This document shows, one piece after another, positions 1 through 8,576 of a DNA stretch of 41,911 bases. How positions within the stretch are numbered: position 1 is the stretch's first letter; every line of letters starts with the position of its first letter. A model generated the notes under the pieces. The model ran no database searches. It had not been told where the DNA came from and saw nothing but the letters and a program-made list of their open reading frames with translations. Position numbers and translations under genes: made by a program. This DNA comes from an uncultured Lamprocystis sp. (GTDB lineage: Bacteria; Pseudomonadota; Gammaproteobacteria; Chromatiales; Chromatiaceae). Location: the NCBI RefSeq assembly GCF_903933125.1, contig NZ_CAIZIZ010000383.1:1-41911 (forward strand), read 5' to 3'.

Positions 1-125
1 CACAGGTTTACATCGCGTCCGGCCGCTTGCTTCTACGGCAGCTTTGCGATAATCAAACACCGTATTTGATGGCCGCCAATTGACTCGATGTCATTTCCAG
101 GTTCCTAGACAGCCTCTAACGTTAG

Positions 126-392
126 AGAGACAAATCAGGACAAGAAAACAAGAGATCAGAACAGAAATCCAGACTAAATGCAGAGAAGGCTGAAAAAGCG
201 CTCACTGATATTGCCGATGAAGAACTGTCGGGAACAATCAACGAAGAAACGACTCACTATGTTATCGCAATAGATCTGTTAAGCACAAGGCAATATGCTG
301 TCAGCAAGGCGCGAGAGATTAAGCGCTTATTTGAAAGCTCAGACACTTTAGTGGGTATGAAGTTAACAATAAAGAGGGAATCACCATCCTAA
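126..392 (+). pseudogene. orphan low-GC coding remnant
   Basis: An open frame of 88 codons runs from just after an in-frame stop (TAG at 123-125) to TAA at 390-392, with no ATG, GTG or TTG in a useful early place; the first Met is 12 residues from the end. The composition is Lys/Glu-rich and clearly less GC-rich than the dsr genes next to it, with a protein-like mix of residues (for example the stretch THYVIAIDLLSTRQYAVSK). I do not recognise the family. Most likely it is the 3' piece of a transferred gene that lost its 5' end; a start using an unusual codon or pure chance remains possible. Confidence 0.25.
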
Positions 393-474
393 CGGTTGCC
401 TCCAGCGGGTCTTTCGCGGCTTTGTTCATCGCTCCGGCCAGACCTGCCGCCGAGCCCGGTGGCGGAAATGTGAC

Positions 475-528
475 CCACAGATGAACACAGATGTCTTTCC
501 TCATCTGTGACATCTGTGACATCTGTGG
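475..528. repeat. CACAGATG-type hairpin repeat, copy 1
   Basis: Iterated CACAGATG units on the left and CATCTGTG units on the right form a hairpin with an 8-base loop (494-501). The right arm repeats CATCTGTGA at 9-bp spacing. A second, longer member of the same family lies at 25285-25357. Short dispersed repeats of this kind occur in intergenic DNA of many proteobacteria; no gene is encoded here. Confidence 0.75.
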
Positions 529-703
529 ATAAATCCGAGTGGCCGCTTTGGCCGGAACGGCGATCATGGCATCTTTCGGCCTTGGTCATCAACCCGGCCA
601 CTTCGCTGTCGGCGAGGCTGCTGGTCCGCGTAGCGGACCCTACGGATCACGGGGCCTTGATCATGGTTCCGGCCGCGACCCTGACCAGCTTCCGAAAATT
701 CTT

Positions 704-769
704 GACAGGATTAACAAGATTTACAAGATTGAAAATGAATGTCATCTTGTAAATCTTGTTAATCCTGTC
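704..769. repeat. perfect 26-bp inverted repeat (large hairpin)
   Basis: Bases 704-729 are the exact reverse complement of 744-769, with a 14-base loop (730-743). The arm begins GACAGGATTAACAAGATT and has an internal 9-10 base rhythm (ATTAACAAG / ATTTACAAG). It is AT-rich against a GC-rich background and lies 150 bp past the dsrS stop, so it may end transcription from that side. It looks like a REP/MITE-type dispersed element, but no other copy is in the window. Confidence 0.8.
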
Positions 770-918
770 TATATGTATTGACTTCGCGCTCGCCTTGCGG
801 TTTGGGACCGCCCCCGTAAGACCGCATTCCTTCCGATGCTCGCCGGAACGAAGATCCAGGCCGATCACGGCATTGCCGTCGGGCCGGTTGTGCGCACCAA
901 TCCTTAAAGAAATGATGA

Positions 919-2046
919 TCACTGCCGCCCGCCCCGCAAGAGGATGATCCGTTCCATCAGCGGGTCGATCACCGGCGCCAGCCGACGCTGCATCAGGGTG
1001 CCCTGGGTCGTCGGATCCGGAAGTACCGGCCGCATGACCCCAAGGCCCACTCCGGAGAGCACGTGCATCGCCGCGACTTCGGCCGCAAGCGTCGGCGACT
1101 GGCGCAAACACGCGGCAATCGGGCTGCGGCATTGCGCCGCCGCGACGAACCGCTCGGCATCCGCCACCAGCTCGGCAAACAGCGCATCCGGATCGGGTTC
1201 CTCGCGCAGTGCGCCGAAATAGCCGCGCAGGCAAGCGAAGGCGGCGGTCACCACGTCCTGATTCGGGGGCTTGGCGAGGACGGCGGCCAGGGTCTTGAGC
1301 CAGGTCTGACCGGGGCCTGAACAGACCCGTAGCATCAGGCCGGCCCACGGGTCGCCGGTGGCCGCCACGGCACGAAGTGAATCAGCAACGGCGGGGTCCA
1401 ACGTACGCTCCGGTTCGGTTTCCGGCAGCGCATCCAGGCCGGCGCGTAGGAACCCGACCAGATAGGTCTGTTTACGCGCGGCCTTTCGCCACAGTTCGGC
1501 CCGTGCGTCCGCATCCAACAAACCGGGCTGCAGGATCAGCCGTACGGACTCCATGATCGGGACCGCCTCGGTTTCAAAGGGCAGGTAGTCGAGCAGGTAA
1601 GCGGCGAGGATTTCACCCATTGTGCCGGTGGCGATGATCGGGTTGCCGAGCATACGACGGGCATTCTCCGCGTCCTCCATGGCCCACCAGGCGCTCCTGG
1701 CCAGTGCATCCGTGAGACCCGGTGCGCAGACGACCGCGACCACGGCCTCCGGCTCCCCTAAGAGCAGGAGTTGCTCCAGCCGCTCCGCGCGCATCTGGCC
1801 CATCCTGGTCCACCGGCTCAGATACACCGGATAGGAGCCGGGCGAGCCGAGCACGCGGCCGGAGAGCCATTCCCTGACCATGCGAACATAGGTGTCCGGA
1901 CGACTGTTTGGCGCGAGCCGTACCGTCGCCTCGCCGCGCGGCCCCAGCCCATAGAGGATCAGCTTGCCTTCATCAATGCGGATGGCCTGGGGCTGGTTCG
2001 CCAGCAGGACATTGAGGCGGAGCTGGTCTTCGCTGCTCAGTTCCAA
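919..2046 (-). CDS. dsrS: sulfur oxidation accessory protein DsrS
   Basis: Last gene of the dsr operon, 375 residues, starting 6 bp after dsrR. It is recognised by position and by its overall sequence: a soluble, mostly helical protein beginning MELSSEDQLRLNVLLANQP, rich in Ala, Leu, Glu and Arg, with no signal peptide, membrane segment or known cofactor motif. In Allochromatium vinosum DsrS is a cytoplasmic protein of unclear function that is not strictly essential for sulfur oxidation. The ATG is kept because it sits next to the dsrR stop. The exact role cannot be read from the sequence. Confidence 0.85.
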   Translation of the reverse strand: MELSSEDQLRLNVLLANQPQAIRIDEGKLILYGLGPRGEATVRLAPNSRPDTYVRMVREWLSGRVLGSPGSYPVYLSRWTRMGQMRAERLEQLLLLGEPEAVVAVVCAPGLTDALARSAWWAMEDAENARRMLGNPIIATGTMGEILAAYLLDYLPFETEAVPIMESVRLILQPGLLDADARAELWRKAARKQTYLVGFLRAGLDALPETEPERTLDPAVADSLRAVAATGDPWAGLMLRVCSGPGQTWLKTLAAVLAKPPNQDVVTAAFACLRGYFGALREEPDPDALFAELVADAERFVAAAQCRSPIAACLRQSPTLAAEVAAMHVLSGVGLGVMRPVLPDPTTQGTLMQRRLAPVIDPLMERIILLRGGRQ

Positions 2047-2052
2047 TGCGGT

Positions 2053-2367
2053 TCAGCGCTCAGTCGGCGGCTGATAGTTCGCATCCTTGGGATTGAGAAA
2101 AATGAAGTGGAACTGGCCGGGCTCGATCTCGACATAGTCCATGACAGCCTCATCCAGCAAGGGCACCTGTTCCGGTGTCATCACCACCTCGACCCCGTCA
2201 CAGCGCACACGAATGTCGTCCTCGGTGGCTTCGTCAAACCCCATCCGGTAGTCGATCGACCCGTCGGGTTGACGCCCGGCCGCCAGACGCAATGGCAGGC
2301 CCTGTGCGCCCCCCTGCTTTGCCGCCGTAAGAACTTGTTGCGCCGCCGCCGTCGTCAGCTTGAACAT
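2053..2367 (-). CDS. dsrR: DsrR, cysteine-poor A-type scaffold-like protein
   Basis: A 104-residue protein with the fold signature of IscA/A-type iron-sulfur carriers: an LTTAAAQQVL start, a central beta-rich part with GFDEATEDDIRV, and a C-terminal DYVEIEPGQFHFIFLNP segment. The three cysteines that bind clusters in IscA are absent; only one Cys, in a non-equivalent place, is present. This is the known hallmark of DsrR, which in A. vinosum is needed for efficient sulfur oxidation without binding a cluster. The start at 2367 is chosen over an upstream one because it gives the family length and follows a GGAAAG motif. It lies between dsrN (69-bp gap) and dsrS (6 bp). Confidence 0.88.
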   Translation of the reverse strand: MFKLTTAAAQQVLTAAKQGGAQGLPLRLAAGRQPDGSIDYRMGFDEATEDDIRVRCDGVEVVMTPEQVPLLDEAVMDYVEIEPGQFHFIFLNPKDANYQPPTER

Positions 2368-2436
2368 CGCGGATCTTTCCCGTTGTATTTGTTTCAACCG
2401 TCGTCAGTGTAATCCCACGGAACCAGGGCGGCACGC

Positions 2437-3822
2437 TCAAGCGCCAAGGCAACGCCGGACGTGCGTCAAAAAGCGTTCGGTCCAGTTCAGCCCCCCCACG
2501 TCACGCAGATGCGCGTAACTTGCCAACAGGTGACCCTGCACGATCCCGTCGTGGCGACCATCAATGCCGACGCCGCGCAGCACCTCATAGGCGTAGGTCC
2601 AGTCCGGATGCGGTGCCACCACCGCCGAATGGTGGAACTCATGGGCCTGGACTGTCCGTCGCCGCACATCCCGCGCCGTTGCCGATTCAGGCCAGGGAAA
2701 GGCCGGGGTCTCCCGCAGGCTCACGTAGCCGCGGCCTTGGGGCCGCGGACACATCTCGACCTCCGCATTCAGCGCACCGACCATGACGCGCCGCTCATCG
2801 CCCCAACGCAGGGTGTTGCACAGATACATGAGCCCACCGCACTCGGCATAGACCGGGCCGCCGCGGGCGATGAAATCCGCGACCCCCTCGCGCATGGACC
2901 GGTTGGCCTCCAGTTCCGCCATCCGGTACTCCGGGAACCCCCCGCCGAAAAACAACCCATCCACCGCCGGCGGCTCGGGATCCGTCACCGGGCTGAATTC
3001 AACCAGTTCGGCCCCGCCACGGGCAAGGGCACGCAGGTCATCCGGATAATAAAAGCCGAAGGCCGCGTCTCGCGCGATACCGATGCGCACCGCGGTCGCC
3101 GCCGGAATTGCCGGAACCGGTGCCCCGGTGGTCGGCAGCGGCGCCGTTTCGGCCAAGCCCAGCAACCGATCCAGATCAATGTGTTCGGCAACCAGTGACG
3201 CAATGCGCTCGATCCAGGCCTCGGCCTGATCCGCTTCATTGGCCGGCATCAGACCCAGATGCCGTTCGGCGATGGTCATGGCGGGATCGCGCGGCAGCAC
3301 ACCCAGGACGGGGATGTCCGTAAAGTGCTCGACTGCCCGAATCAGGTTATCGGCGTGGCGGGTGCTCGCCACCTTGTTGAGCACCACGCCGCCGATGTGC
3401 AACTCCGGATCGAAGGCGCGATAGCCGAGCAATAAGGGCGCGATCCCGCGGGCCATGCCCTGGCAGTCGATCACCAGGATCACCGGCGCTTGCAGGTATT
3501 TGGCCAGCGCCGCGTTGCTGTTGGCACCCGCGAGATCGGTGCTGTCATAAAGCCCGACGTTGCCTTCGATCAACCCCAGATCCGCACCGCGCAGCTCCGC
3601 CGCGAAGGCCGCACTGATCTCATCCCGCTCCATGGTATGGAAGTCCAGGTTGAAGCAGGCGTGCCCCGACGCCCGGCCCAGCCACAAGGGATCGATGAAA
3701 TCCGGTCCCTTCTTGAATGGCTGGACCCGCAGACCACGCTTGCGCCAGGCCCGGCACAGGCCGATGGACAAGGTGGTCTTACCCGATGACTTATGAGCAG
3801 CGGAAATATAGAGATGAGCCAT
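2437..3822 (-). CDS. dsrN: DsrN, siroheme amidase (CobB-like)
   Basis: A 461-residue protein homologous to cobyrinic acid a,c-diamide synthase (CobB/CbiA). The N-terminal P-loop is SSGKTTLS (around residues 12-19), followed by a dethiobiotin-synthetase-like domain. The C-terminal half is a class I glutamine amidotransferase domain, with FFGGGFPEY and the nucleophile Cys in YAECGGLMYL. In sulfur oxidizers DsrN makes siro(heme)amide, the prosthetic group of DsrAB. The start at 3822 (MAHLYISAAHKSSGK) is where the family normally begins; an in-frame upstream start would run into dsrP. It lies 55 bp after dsrP. Confidence 0.92.
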   Translation of the reverse strand: MAHLYISAAHKSSGKTTLSIGLCRAWRKRGLRVQPFKKGPDFIDPLWLGRASGHACFNLDFHTMERDEISAAFAAELRGADLGLIEGNVGLYDSTDLAGANSNAALAKYLQAPVILVIDCQGMARGIAPLLLGYRAFDPELHIGGVVLNKVASTRHADNLIRAVEHFTDIPVLGVLPRDPAMTIAERHLGLMPANEADQAEAWIERIASLVAEHIDLDRLLGLAETAPLPTTGAPVPAIPAATAVRIGIARDAAFGFYYPDDLRALARGGAELVEFSPVTDPEPPAVDGLFFGGGFPEYRMAELEANRSMREGVADFIARGGPVYAECGGLMYLCNTLRWGDERRVMVGALNAEVEMCPRPQGRGYVSLRETPAFPWPESATARDVRRRTVQAHEFHHSAVVAPHPDWTYAYEVLRGVGIDGRHDGIVQGHLLASYAHLRDVGGLNWTERFLTHVRRCLGA

Positions 3823-3877
3823 GGGGAGACGAATCGGCTGTGCGAGTGGCCAAGGACGCGACCACCCTGTCCGCTGA

Positions 3878-5125
3878 TCAGGTCCCGGCGAGTTCCGGTG
3901 CCGCGTGCCCAAGATCGTCGGGCAGCACATCCGCGTCCGCCAGCGATTCCGGCAGGAACTGAAGCACGCGCACGCCGACCGCGGTGATCAGCATCGCCAC
4001 CCCGACGCCGCCCAGCCCCAGCAGAACCTCGGGAATGGTCGGCCAGTAACTTGCGGCCTCGCCGTTGACGCCGTCGAAGAAACCGGACTCGATGATGGTA
4101 TGCCCAGGGAACATCTGCAACGGGAACGCCTGACTGCCGATGATGATGACGTACAGGCTCGCCATGCCGCCCAGAATCACTAGGGCGCAGGCGGCCACGA
4201 TCCAGTTGCGATCCTGACTGAGCACCGGATGATAGATGATCCCCAGGGGCACCAGGCTGCCCATCAGGATCCAGCCGAACCAGAACATGAAGGAGTAGAT
4301 TCCGCCATCGAACAGGACCCAGCTCACCAGCTCATAATTCTTGGCACCGTAGACCTTCGTCAGGTAATAGATAACCGTGAGAAAGAGCACGCCCGCGACA
4401 AACGTTCCAAGCAGATTCATGAGTCGACCGCGGAGCTTATGACCCAAGGGCCGCCCCTCCTGGTCGAACGTGAACATGAGCACCAGCAGCATGATGGCCA
4501 GCCCGTAGGCGAACGACATAACCACGAACATCGGCGCCAGAAAAGCGGTGTCGAAGGCCTGGCGTGCCACCAGGAAGCCGAAGATCGATCCGGTGCCGGC
4601 CGTCAGTGCCAGACGCCAAACCATCGCGAAAATACCGATCGGCTTGACGAAAGGCCCGCCCATCCGATCAGCCATGCTCCACAGATAGGCGATCACGATG
4701 ACCATGAAGCCGGTATATAGATAGATGTTCCAGGCGAAGATGGACCGGAAGTTATAGTGGGTGATCGCCACCAGCAGACGATCCGGTCGTCCCAAGTCCA
4801 GCACCAGGATCAGGAGTCCGCCCACCAGCAAGGCCGACGCGAGCAACCCGGACAGTCGCCCCAGGGGTTTGTACGCGCCCTTGCCGAACACCGTACCAAT
4901 GGTGGCAATGTTGAGCGCTCCGGACGCTGAGAGGATCAGCATCACCGCGAAGATATGGGGCATCCCCCAGACCACCGCGTTACTCATCCCCGTAACCCAA
5001 TGACCATTGTGCTCCATGTGCAGCGCGGCCAGACCGCCCAGACCGACGACCGCCGCCAGGATGCCGAGCAGGCCCCAGTAACGCTCCGATGGCATACGCC
5101 ACTCGGAATAAACAATGCGCTTCAT
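3878..5125 (-). CDS. dsrP: DsrP, NrfD/PsrC-type membrane subunit of DsrMKJOP
   Basis: A 415-residue integral membrane protein with about ten hydrophobic helices and the NrfD/PsrC family layout. It anchors the periplasmic subunits DsrJ and DsrO and exchanges electrons with quinone. Helices are easy to see (for example YWGLLGILAAVVGLGGLAAL near the N-terminus and repeated Leu/Val/Gly stretches to about residue 390). The ATG at 5125 is preferred to a GTG six bases upstream because GGGGAG lies at good distance from it. It follows dsrO by 21 bp. Confidence 0.93.
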   Translation of the reverse strand: MKRIVYSEWRMPSERYWGLLGILAAVVGLGGLAALHMEHNGHWVTGMSNAVVWGMPHIFAVMLILSASGALNIATIGTVFGKGAYKPLGRLSGLLASALLVGGLLILVLDLGRPDRLLVAITHYNFRSIFAWNIYLYTGFMVIVIAYLWSMADRMGGPFVKPIGIFAMVWRLALTAGTGSIFGFLVARQAFDTAFLAPMFVVMSFAYGLAIMLLVLMFTFDQEGRPLGHKLRGRLMNLLGTFVAGVLFLTVIYYLTKVYGAKNYELVSWVLFDGGIYSFMFWFGWILMGSLVPLGIIYHPVLSQDRNWIVAACALVILGGMASLYVIIIGSQAFPLQMFPGHTIIESGFFDGVNGEAASYWPTIPEVLLGLGGVGVAMLITAVGVRVLQFLPESLADADVLPDDLGHAAPELAGT

Positions 5126-5146
5126 GGTCACTCTCCCCTGTTTGGC

Positions 5147-5971
5147 CTAAACGCCCGCATAACGGACACCGGTATTGAGGTCCAGGTCTTCGCGAATCTG
5201 CCGGCTGGGCATCGTCCTGAGGGCCTGACTGATTGCGCTTGCCGGGTCTTTGAGGTCACCGAACAGGATCGCGCGATGACCGAGCGCGGTGCAGGCATCA
5301 GCACAGGCGGTTGAATCCAGCCCTTGATCCCGCCGGCTCACGCACAGATTGCAGCTCTCCACACAACCCTTGCCCCGCGGCACCCGCGTGAGTTGGTCCT
5401 CGACCACCTCGTGGATGAAACTGCGCGCCTTATAGGGACAGGCCATCATGCAGTAACGGCAGCCGATGCAGGTGTGCCGGTCGACCATCACGATGCCATC
5501 GGCGCGCTTGAACGAGGCGCCCGTCGGACAGACGTCCACACAGGGCGGATGTTCGCAATGCTGGCACATCATCGGCAGGTTGGACACGCGGCCGGTCAGG
5601 TTATCCTGCAGTTTGACCTTGCGCAGCCAGACCGCTTTCTGGGTATCCCATTCGGCCTCGGATTGATCCGGCTGCTTACGCTGGAGATCAAGCCCGTTTT
5701 CTTGATCACAGGCGTCGACACAGGCGCGGCAGCCGTCGACACAGCGGTTGGTATCGACCAGCAAACCCCACCGATGGGCATCGCTCACCCGCTCGGCACG
5801 CGGATTGCCGACGGCCTGTGCCTGGAGCACGAAAGCCGGAGCAACGACCGCCGCAGTCGCACCCGCGGCAATCCCAAGAAATGCGCGACGTGACTGATCC
5901 GGGCCGGCATTGAGGGTGGGATCCGGTGGCGAACCAAGGCTCGGATCTAGCGGTGCTTCTTGATGCTTCAT
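5147..5971 (-). CDS. dsrO: DsrO, periplasmic four-cluster ferredoxin subunit
   Basis: A 274-residue iron-sulfur protein with a Tat signal peptide (SRRAFLG followed by a hydrophobic stretch ending AFVLQAQA). After it come the cysteine groups of an FdhB/HybA/DmsB-like subunit with four [4Fe-4S] clusters, including CVDGCRACVDAC, MCQHCEHPPCVDVCP, TCIGCRYCMMACPYKA and CVESCNLC. It moves electrons between DsrJ and DsrP in the periplasm. Two ATGs lie six bases apart; the second (5971) has the better distance to GGGAGG, while the first would overlap the dsrJ stop. Confidence 0.94.
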   Translation of the reverse strand: MKHQEAPLDPSLGSPPDPTLNAGPDQSRRAFLGIAAGATAAVVAPAFVLQAQAVGNPRAERVSDAHRWGLLVDTNRCVDGCRACVDACDQENGLDLQRKQPDQSEAEWDTQKAVWLRKVKLQDNLTGRVSNLPMMCQHCEHPPCVDVCPTGASFKRADGIVMVDRHTCIGCRYCMMACPYKARSFIHEVVEDQLTRVPRGKGCVESCNLCVSRRDQGLDSTACADACTALGHRAILFGDLKDPASAISQALRTMPSRQIREDLDLNTGVRYAGV

Positions 5972-5973
5972 GG

Positions 5974-6480
5974 TCATTGACCTCCCGCACGACCGGTCGC
6001 CGGCCCTGGCGTGTCGGACATGAACTGCCCTGGCGATGGACGCGCGCCCGCGGTAGCGTCGCCATGCGCGGCCAGCGCCGCCGGACTCAAGAGTCCGCCG
6101 CGCGGTACATTGGCATGGCAGCCAAAACAGTTGACGTCCACGGCGCTGAAGGCATGGCAGGCACCGCAGAACTGATCACGACCATTGATCGCGAGCGCCT
6201 GCCCCTCCGGACTGACGCTGACGTGACAGTTCACACAACCGGCCAGGCTGTGTTTGGTGGAGCGGATACCATGATGCACGGTTGAATCACGCTGATGCTT
6301 GATCAATTCCATGTGGTTGCGGCGCATGAAGTTCGTTTCCTCCACGCAGGCCGCACTGTGCGCGGCCTGCGACCCCGGCTTCACGTACCGCTGTGCGTCG
6401 CCCGCCAGCACGGTCTGAGCGGCCAGCACCCAGACCAAACCAACGGCGACAAGGCTTACTCTAATGACGGCTATAGCCAT
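5974..6480 (-). CDS. dsrJ: DsrJ, periplasmic triheme cytochrome c
   Basis: A 168-residue protein with an N-terminal hydrophobic signal/anchor (residues 4-26) and exactly three CxxCH motifs: C82VNCH, C105GACH and C118FGCH. Cys45 (HSAACVEE) matches the cysteine that is an unusual heme ligand in A. vinosum DsrJ. The protein is the cytochrome subunit of the DsrMKJOP complex. The start at 6480 is well supported by AAGGAGG six bases upstream; a start overlapping the end of dsrL would add 12 polar residues before the signal peptide. Confidence 0.95.
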   Translation of the reverse strand: MAIAVIRVSLVAVGLVWVLAAQTVLAGDAQRYVKPGSQAAHSAACVEETNFMRRNHMELIKHQRDSTVHHGIRSTKHSLAGCVNCHVSVSPEGQALAINGRDQFCGACHAFSAVDVNCFGCHANVPRGGLLSPAALAAHGDATAGARPSPGQFMSDTPGPATGRAGGQ

Positions 6481-6512
6481 CGACGCCTCCTTCGGTGCCG
6501 ATTCGCAACCAC

Positions 6513-8477
6513 TCACTCACCAAGACCCATCTTGATGTAGCCGGTCGGGCAAACGTCGGCGCAAATATGGCAACCAATGCACTTGGCATAGTCGGTAGCC
6601 ACATAGCGACCCGTCGTCCGATCAGACTTCTCCACCCGATAGACCGCCGTCTGAGGACAGTAGATCACACAGTTGTCGCATTCGAAGCACATCCCGCACG
6701 ACATGCAGCGCTTGGCCTCGTCGATGGTCTCGGCCTCGGTCAGACCGATGACACGCTCTTTGAAATGACCGAGCACTTCCTCGGAACTCGGCACCTCCTC
6801 TTTGCGCAGATTGCGAGCGTGATAATTGAAGTGCCCCAGGAACAACTCATCCTGCCCGATGACCTCGGCGCCGGAGCGATCCTCATAGTTATGGATCGCC
6901 CAGTTCCCGGTGGCGGTTCCGCGCAGATCGCCCAACTTGCTCGCCTCGAAGGCGGTCGGGGCCAGATTCGCCTCATTCATCTTCGCCAACAGGTCGAAAT
7001 GGTGAACGTCCACCTTGGGACGGCGCCGGTGGTCGACCTGCTTGAGATATTCGTCGATCGAATCGGCGGCGATCCAGGCCTGGCCGATCGCGGTGGTCAG
7101 CAGGTGCGGACGAATGATATCCCCGGCAACGAAATGACCCGGCTTGTTCGGCACCTGGTAATACTTATCCGAATTGATGAGACCGCGGCCGTTGTCGAGA
7201 TCCGCAAGGCCCGTCAAGTCCCCGCCCTGGCCGATGGCGGACACGATCAGGTCGGCTGGAAGCACGCGCTCGGTGCCGTCAACCGCGGTAGGTCGACCGT
7301 CGTTCAGGGTGCAGTCGGCGATCTTGAGACCGGTGGCACGACCGTCGGGTCCCAGCATGACCTCTACCGGCATGACGCCGTCAAGGATGGTGACACCCTC
7401 ATGGGTCGCATCGTGCACCTCATGTTCTGAGGCGGTCATCTTGTCGCGGGTAAACAGCGAGGTGAGCGTCACCGCGGCGCCCTGGGCCGCCGCGGACATG
7501 GCCGCATCATGGGCGACGTAGCCGTCATGGACCACTGTTTCCGGCAGATCGCTGTGGCCAGGCTTATTGATGTGGCCCAGACGCCGCGCGACCGACACCA
7601 CATCGATCGAGGTATCGCCGCCGCCGACGCAGACCACCCGCTCGGCGGTGACCTTCATGCGGCCTTCATTGAAGGCCTTGAGGAACGCGACGCCGGAGAC
7701 GCAGTTCGGTGTCCCCTGCCAACCGGGCACCGGCAGCCCACGGCCACTCTGACAGCCGATCGCCCAGAGGACGGCATCGAAGTCGCGCTCCAGGTCGGCG
7801 ACCTGGACGTCGACACCCACCTTGGTCTTGAACCGGACATCCACCTGACCCAGGTCCAGGATGCGCTGAATCTCCGCATCGAGCTTGTCACGCGGGACAC
7901 GGTAACCGGGAATGCCATACTTGAACATTCCGCCAAGCGTCTCGTTGGCCTCGAAAATCGTGCAGGCGTGACCCTTGCGGCGCAACTGATAGGCCGCGGC
8001 TAAACCGGCCGGCCCGCCGCCGATGATGGCGACCCGCTTGCCGGTGTCCGCGGGGGCCGCGTCAAACCGGTAACCGTTGGCGATGGCGGTATCGCCGATG
8101 AACTGCTCGACCGCGTTGATCCCGACGAAGTCTTCGAGTTCATTGCGATTACAGCCGTCCTGACAGGGCGCCGGGCAAACCCGACCCATCATCGACGGGA
8201 ACGGATTGGCATCGGTGGAACGGCGGAAGGCATATTCCTGCCAGGTCATTCCGGCCGGCGGCTTTTCGGTCTGCCGAGCGATGGCGAGCCAACCGCGGAT
8301 ATCCTCACCCGAGGGACAACTCCCCTGGCATGGCGGGGTCTTGTGCACATAGGTCGGACACTTGTGGGAGGTATCCTGCACAAAAATCTTGTCGGTCCAA
8401 GCGTCCCAGGTGCTATTACCGTCCTCGTAACGGCGCCAGGAGGGCTTGTTCTTCTGCTCATTGCCGGGAGTTGCCAT
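6513..8477 (-). CDS. dsrL: DsrL, NAD(P)H-dependent iron-sulfur flavoprotein
   Basis: A 654-residue protein resembling the small subunit of glutamate synthase with an added ferredoxin tail. The N-terminal cysteine region (residues about 40-110) binds FeS clusters. An FAD Rossmann motif reads VAIIGGGPAGLAAA, and an NAD(P)H site reads CVGGGDTSIDV. A C-terminal two-cluster ferredoxin domain ends the protein (CMSCGMCFECDNC and CIGCHICADVCP). In sulfur oxidizers DsrL interacts with DsrAB and couples DsrC-persulfide oxidation to NAD(P)+ reduction. A strong AAGGAG lies before the ATG. It is separated from dsrK by 99 bp containing a GC hairpin and from dsrJ by 32 bp. Confidence 0.95.
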   Translation of the reverse strand: MATPGNEQKNKPSWRRYEDGNSTWDAWTDKIFVQDTSHKCPTYVHKTPPCQGSCPSGEDIRGWLAIARQTEKPPAGMTWQEYAFRRSTDANPFPSMMGRVCPAPCQDGCNRNELEDFVGINAVEQFIGDTAIANGYRFDAAPADTGKRVAIIGGGPAGLAAAYQLRRKGHACTIFEANETLGGMFKYGIPGYRVPRDKLDAEIQRILDLGQVDVRFKTKVGVDVQVADLERDFDAVLWAIGCQSGRGLPVPGWQGTPNCVSGVAFLKAFNEGRMKVTAERVVCVGGGDTSIDVVSVARRLGHINKPGHSDLPETVVHDGYVAHDAAMSAAAQGAAVTLTSLFTRDKMTASEHEVHDATHEGVTILDGVMPVEVMLGPDGRATGLKIADCTLNDGRPTAVDGTERVLPADLIVSAIGQGGDLTGLADLDNGRGLINSDKYYQVPNKPGHFVAGDIIRPHLLTTAIGQAWIAADSIDEYLKQVDHRRRPKVDVHHFDLLAKMNEANLAPTAFEASKLGDLRGTATGNWAIHNYEDRSGAEVIGQDELFLGHFNYHARNLRKEEVPSSEEVLGHFKERVIGLTEAETIDEAKRCMSCGMCFECDNCVIYCPQTAVYRVEKSDRTTGRYVATDYAKCIGCHICADVCPTGYIKMGLGE

Positions 8478-8533
8478 CGGATCACTCTCCTTACCAGTTG
8501 AACCAGTGGGTTCGATTCAGTTCGAAGACCGGG

Positions 8534-8551
8534 GCGACGCTGTCGCGTCGC
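8534..8551. other. GC-rich hairpin in the dsrK-dsrL gap
   Basis: GCGACGC and GCGTCGC form a perfect 7-bp stem around a TGTC tetraloop in the 99-bp gap between dsrK and dsrL. There is no T-run after it on the minus strand. It is therefore better read as an RNA processing or stability element inside the operon transcript than as a full terminator. Confidence 0.5.
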
Positions 8552-8576
8552 GCCAGTGGGAATTATCGGGTCAGGC

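Larger units (their letters stand above)
393..918. other. non-coding stretch downstream of dsrS with two hairpin repeats
   Basis: No convincing gene is seen. Open frames here are short, and the longer minus-strand frame reaching 1348 is only antisense to dsrS in its upper part. The stretch carries two separate hairpin-forming short repeats (475-528 and 704-769), annotated on their own. It follows the end of the dsr operon, so any transcription terminator for dsrS should lie here. The hairpin at 704-769 is the only strong structure. Confidence 0.6.

Noticed and set aside
475-528. Possible CRISPR repeats (iterated CATCTGTGA)
   Set aside because: Units are only 9 bp, directly adjacent and without spacers; the structure is a hairpin tandem repeat.
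8478-8576. tRNA-like GGTTCGATTC in the dsrK-dsrL gap
   Set aside because: No acceptor, D or anticodon stems fit around it; it is an isolated match.
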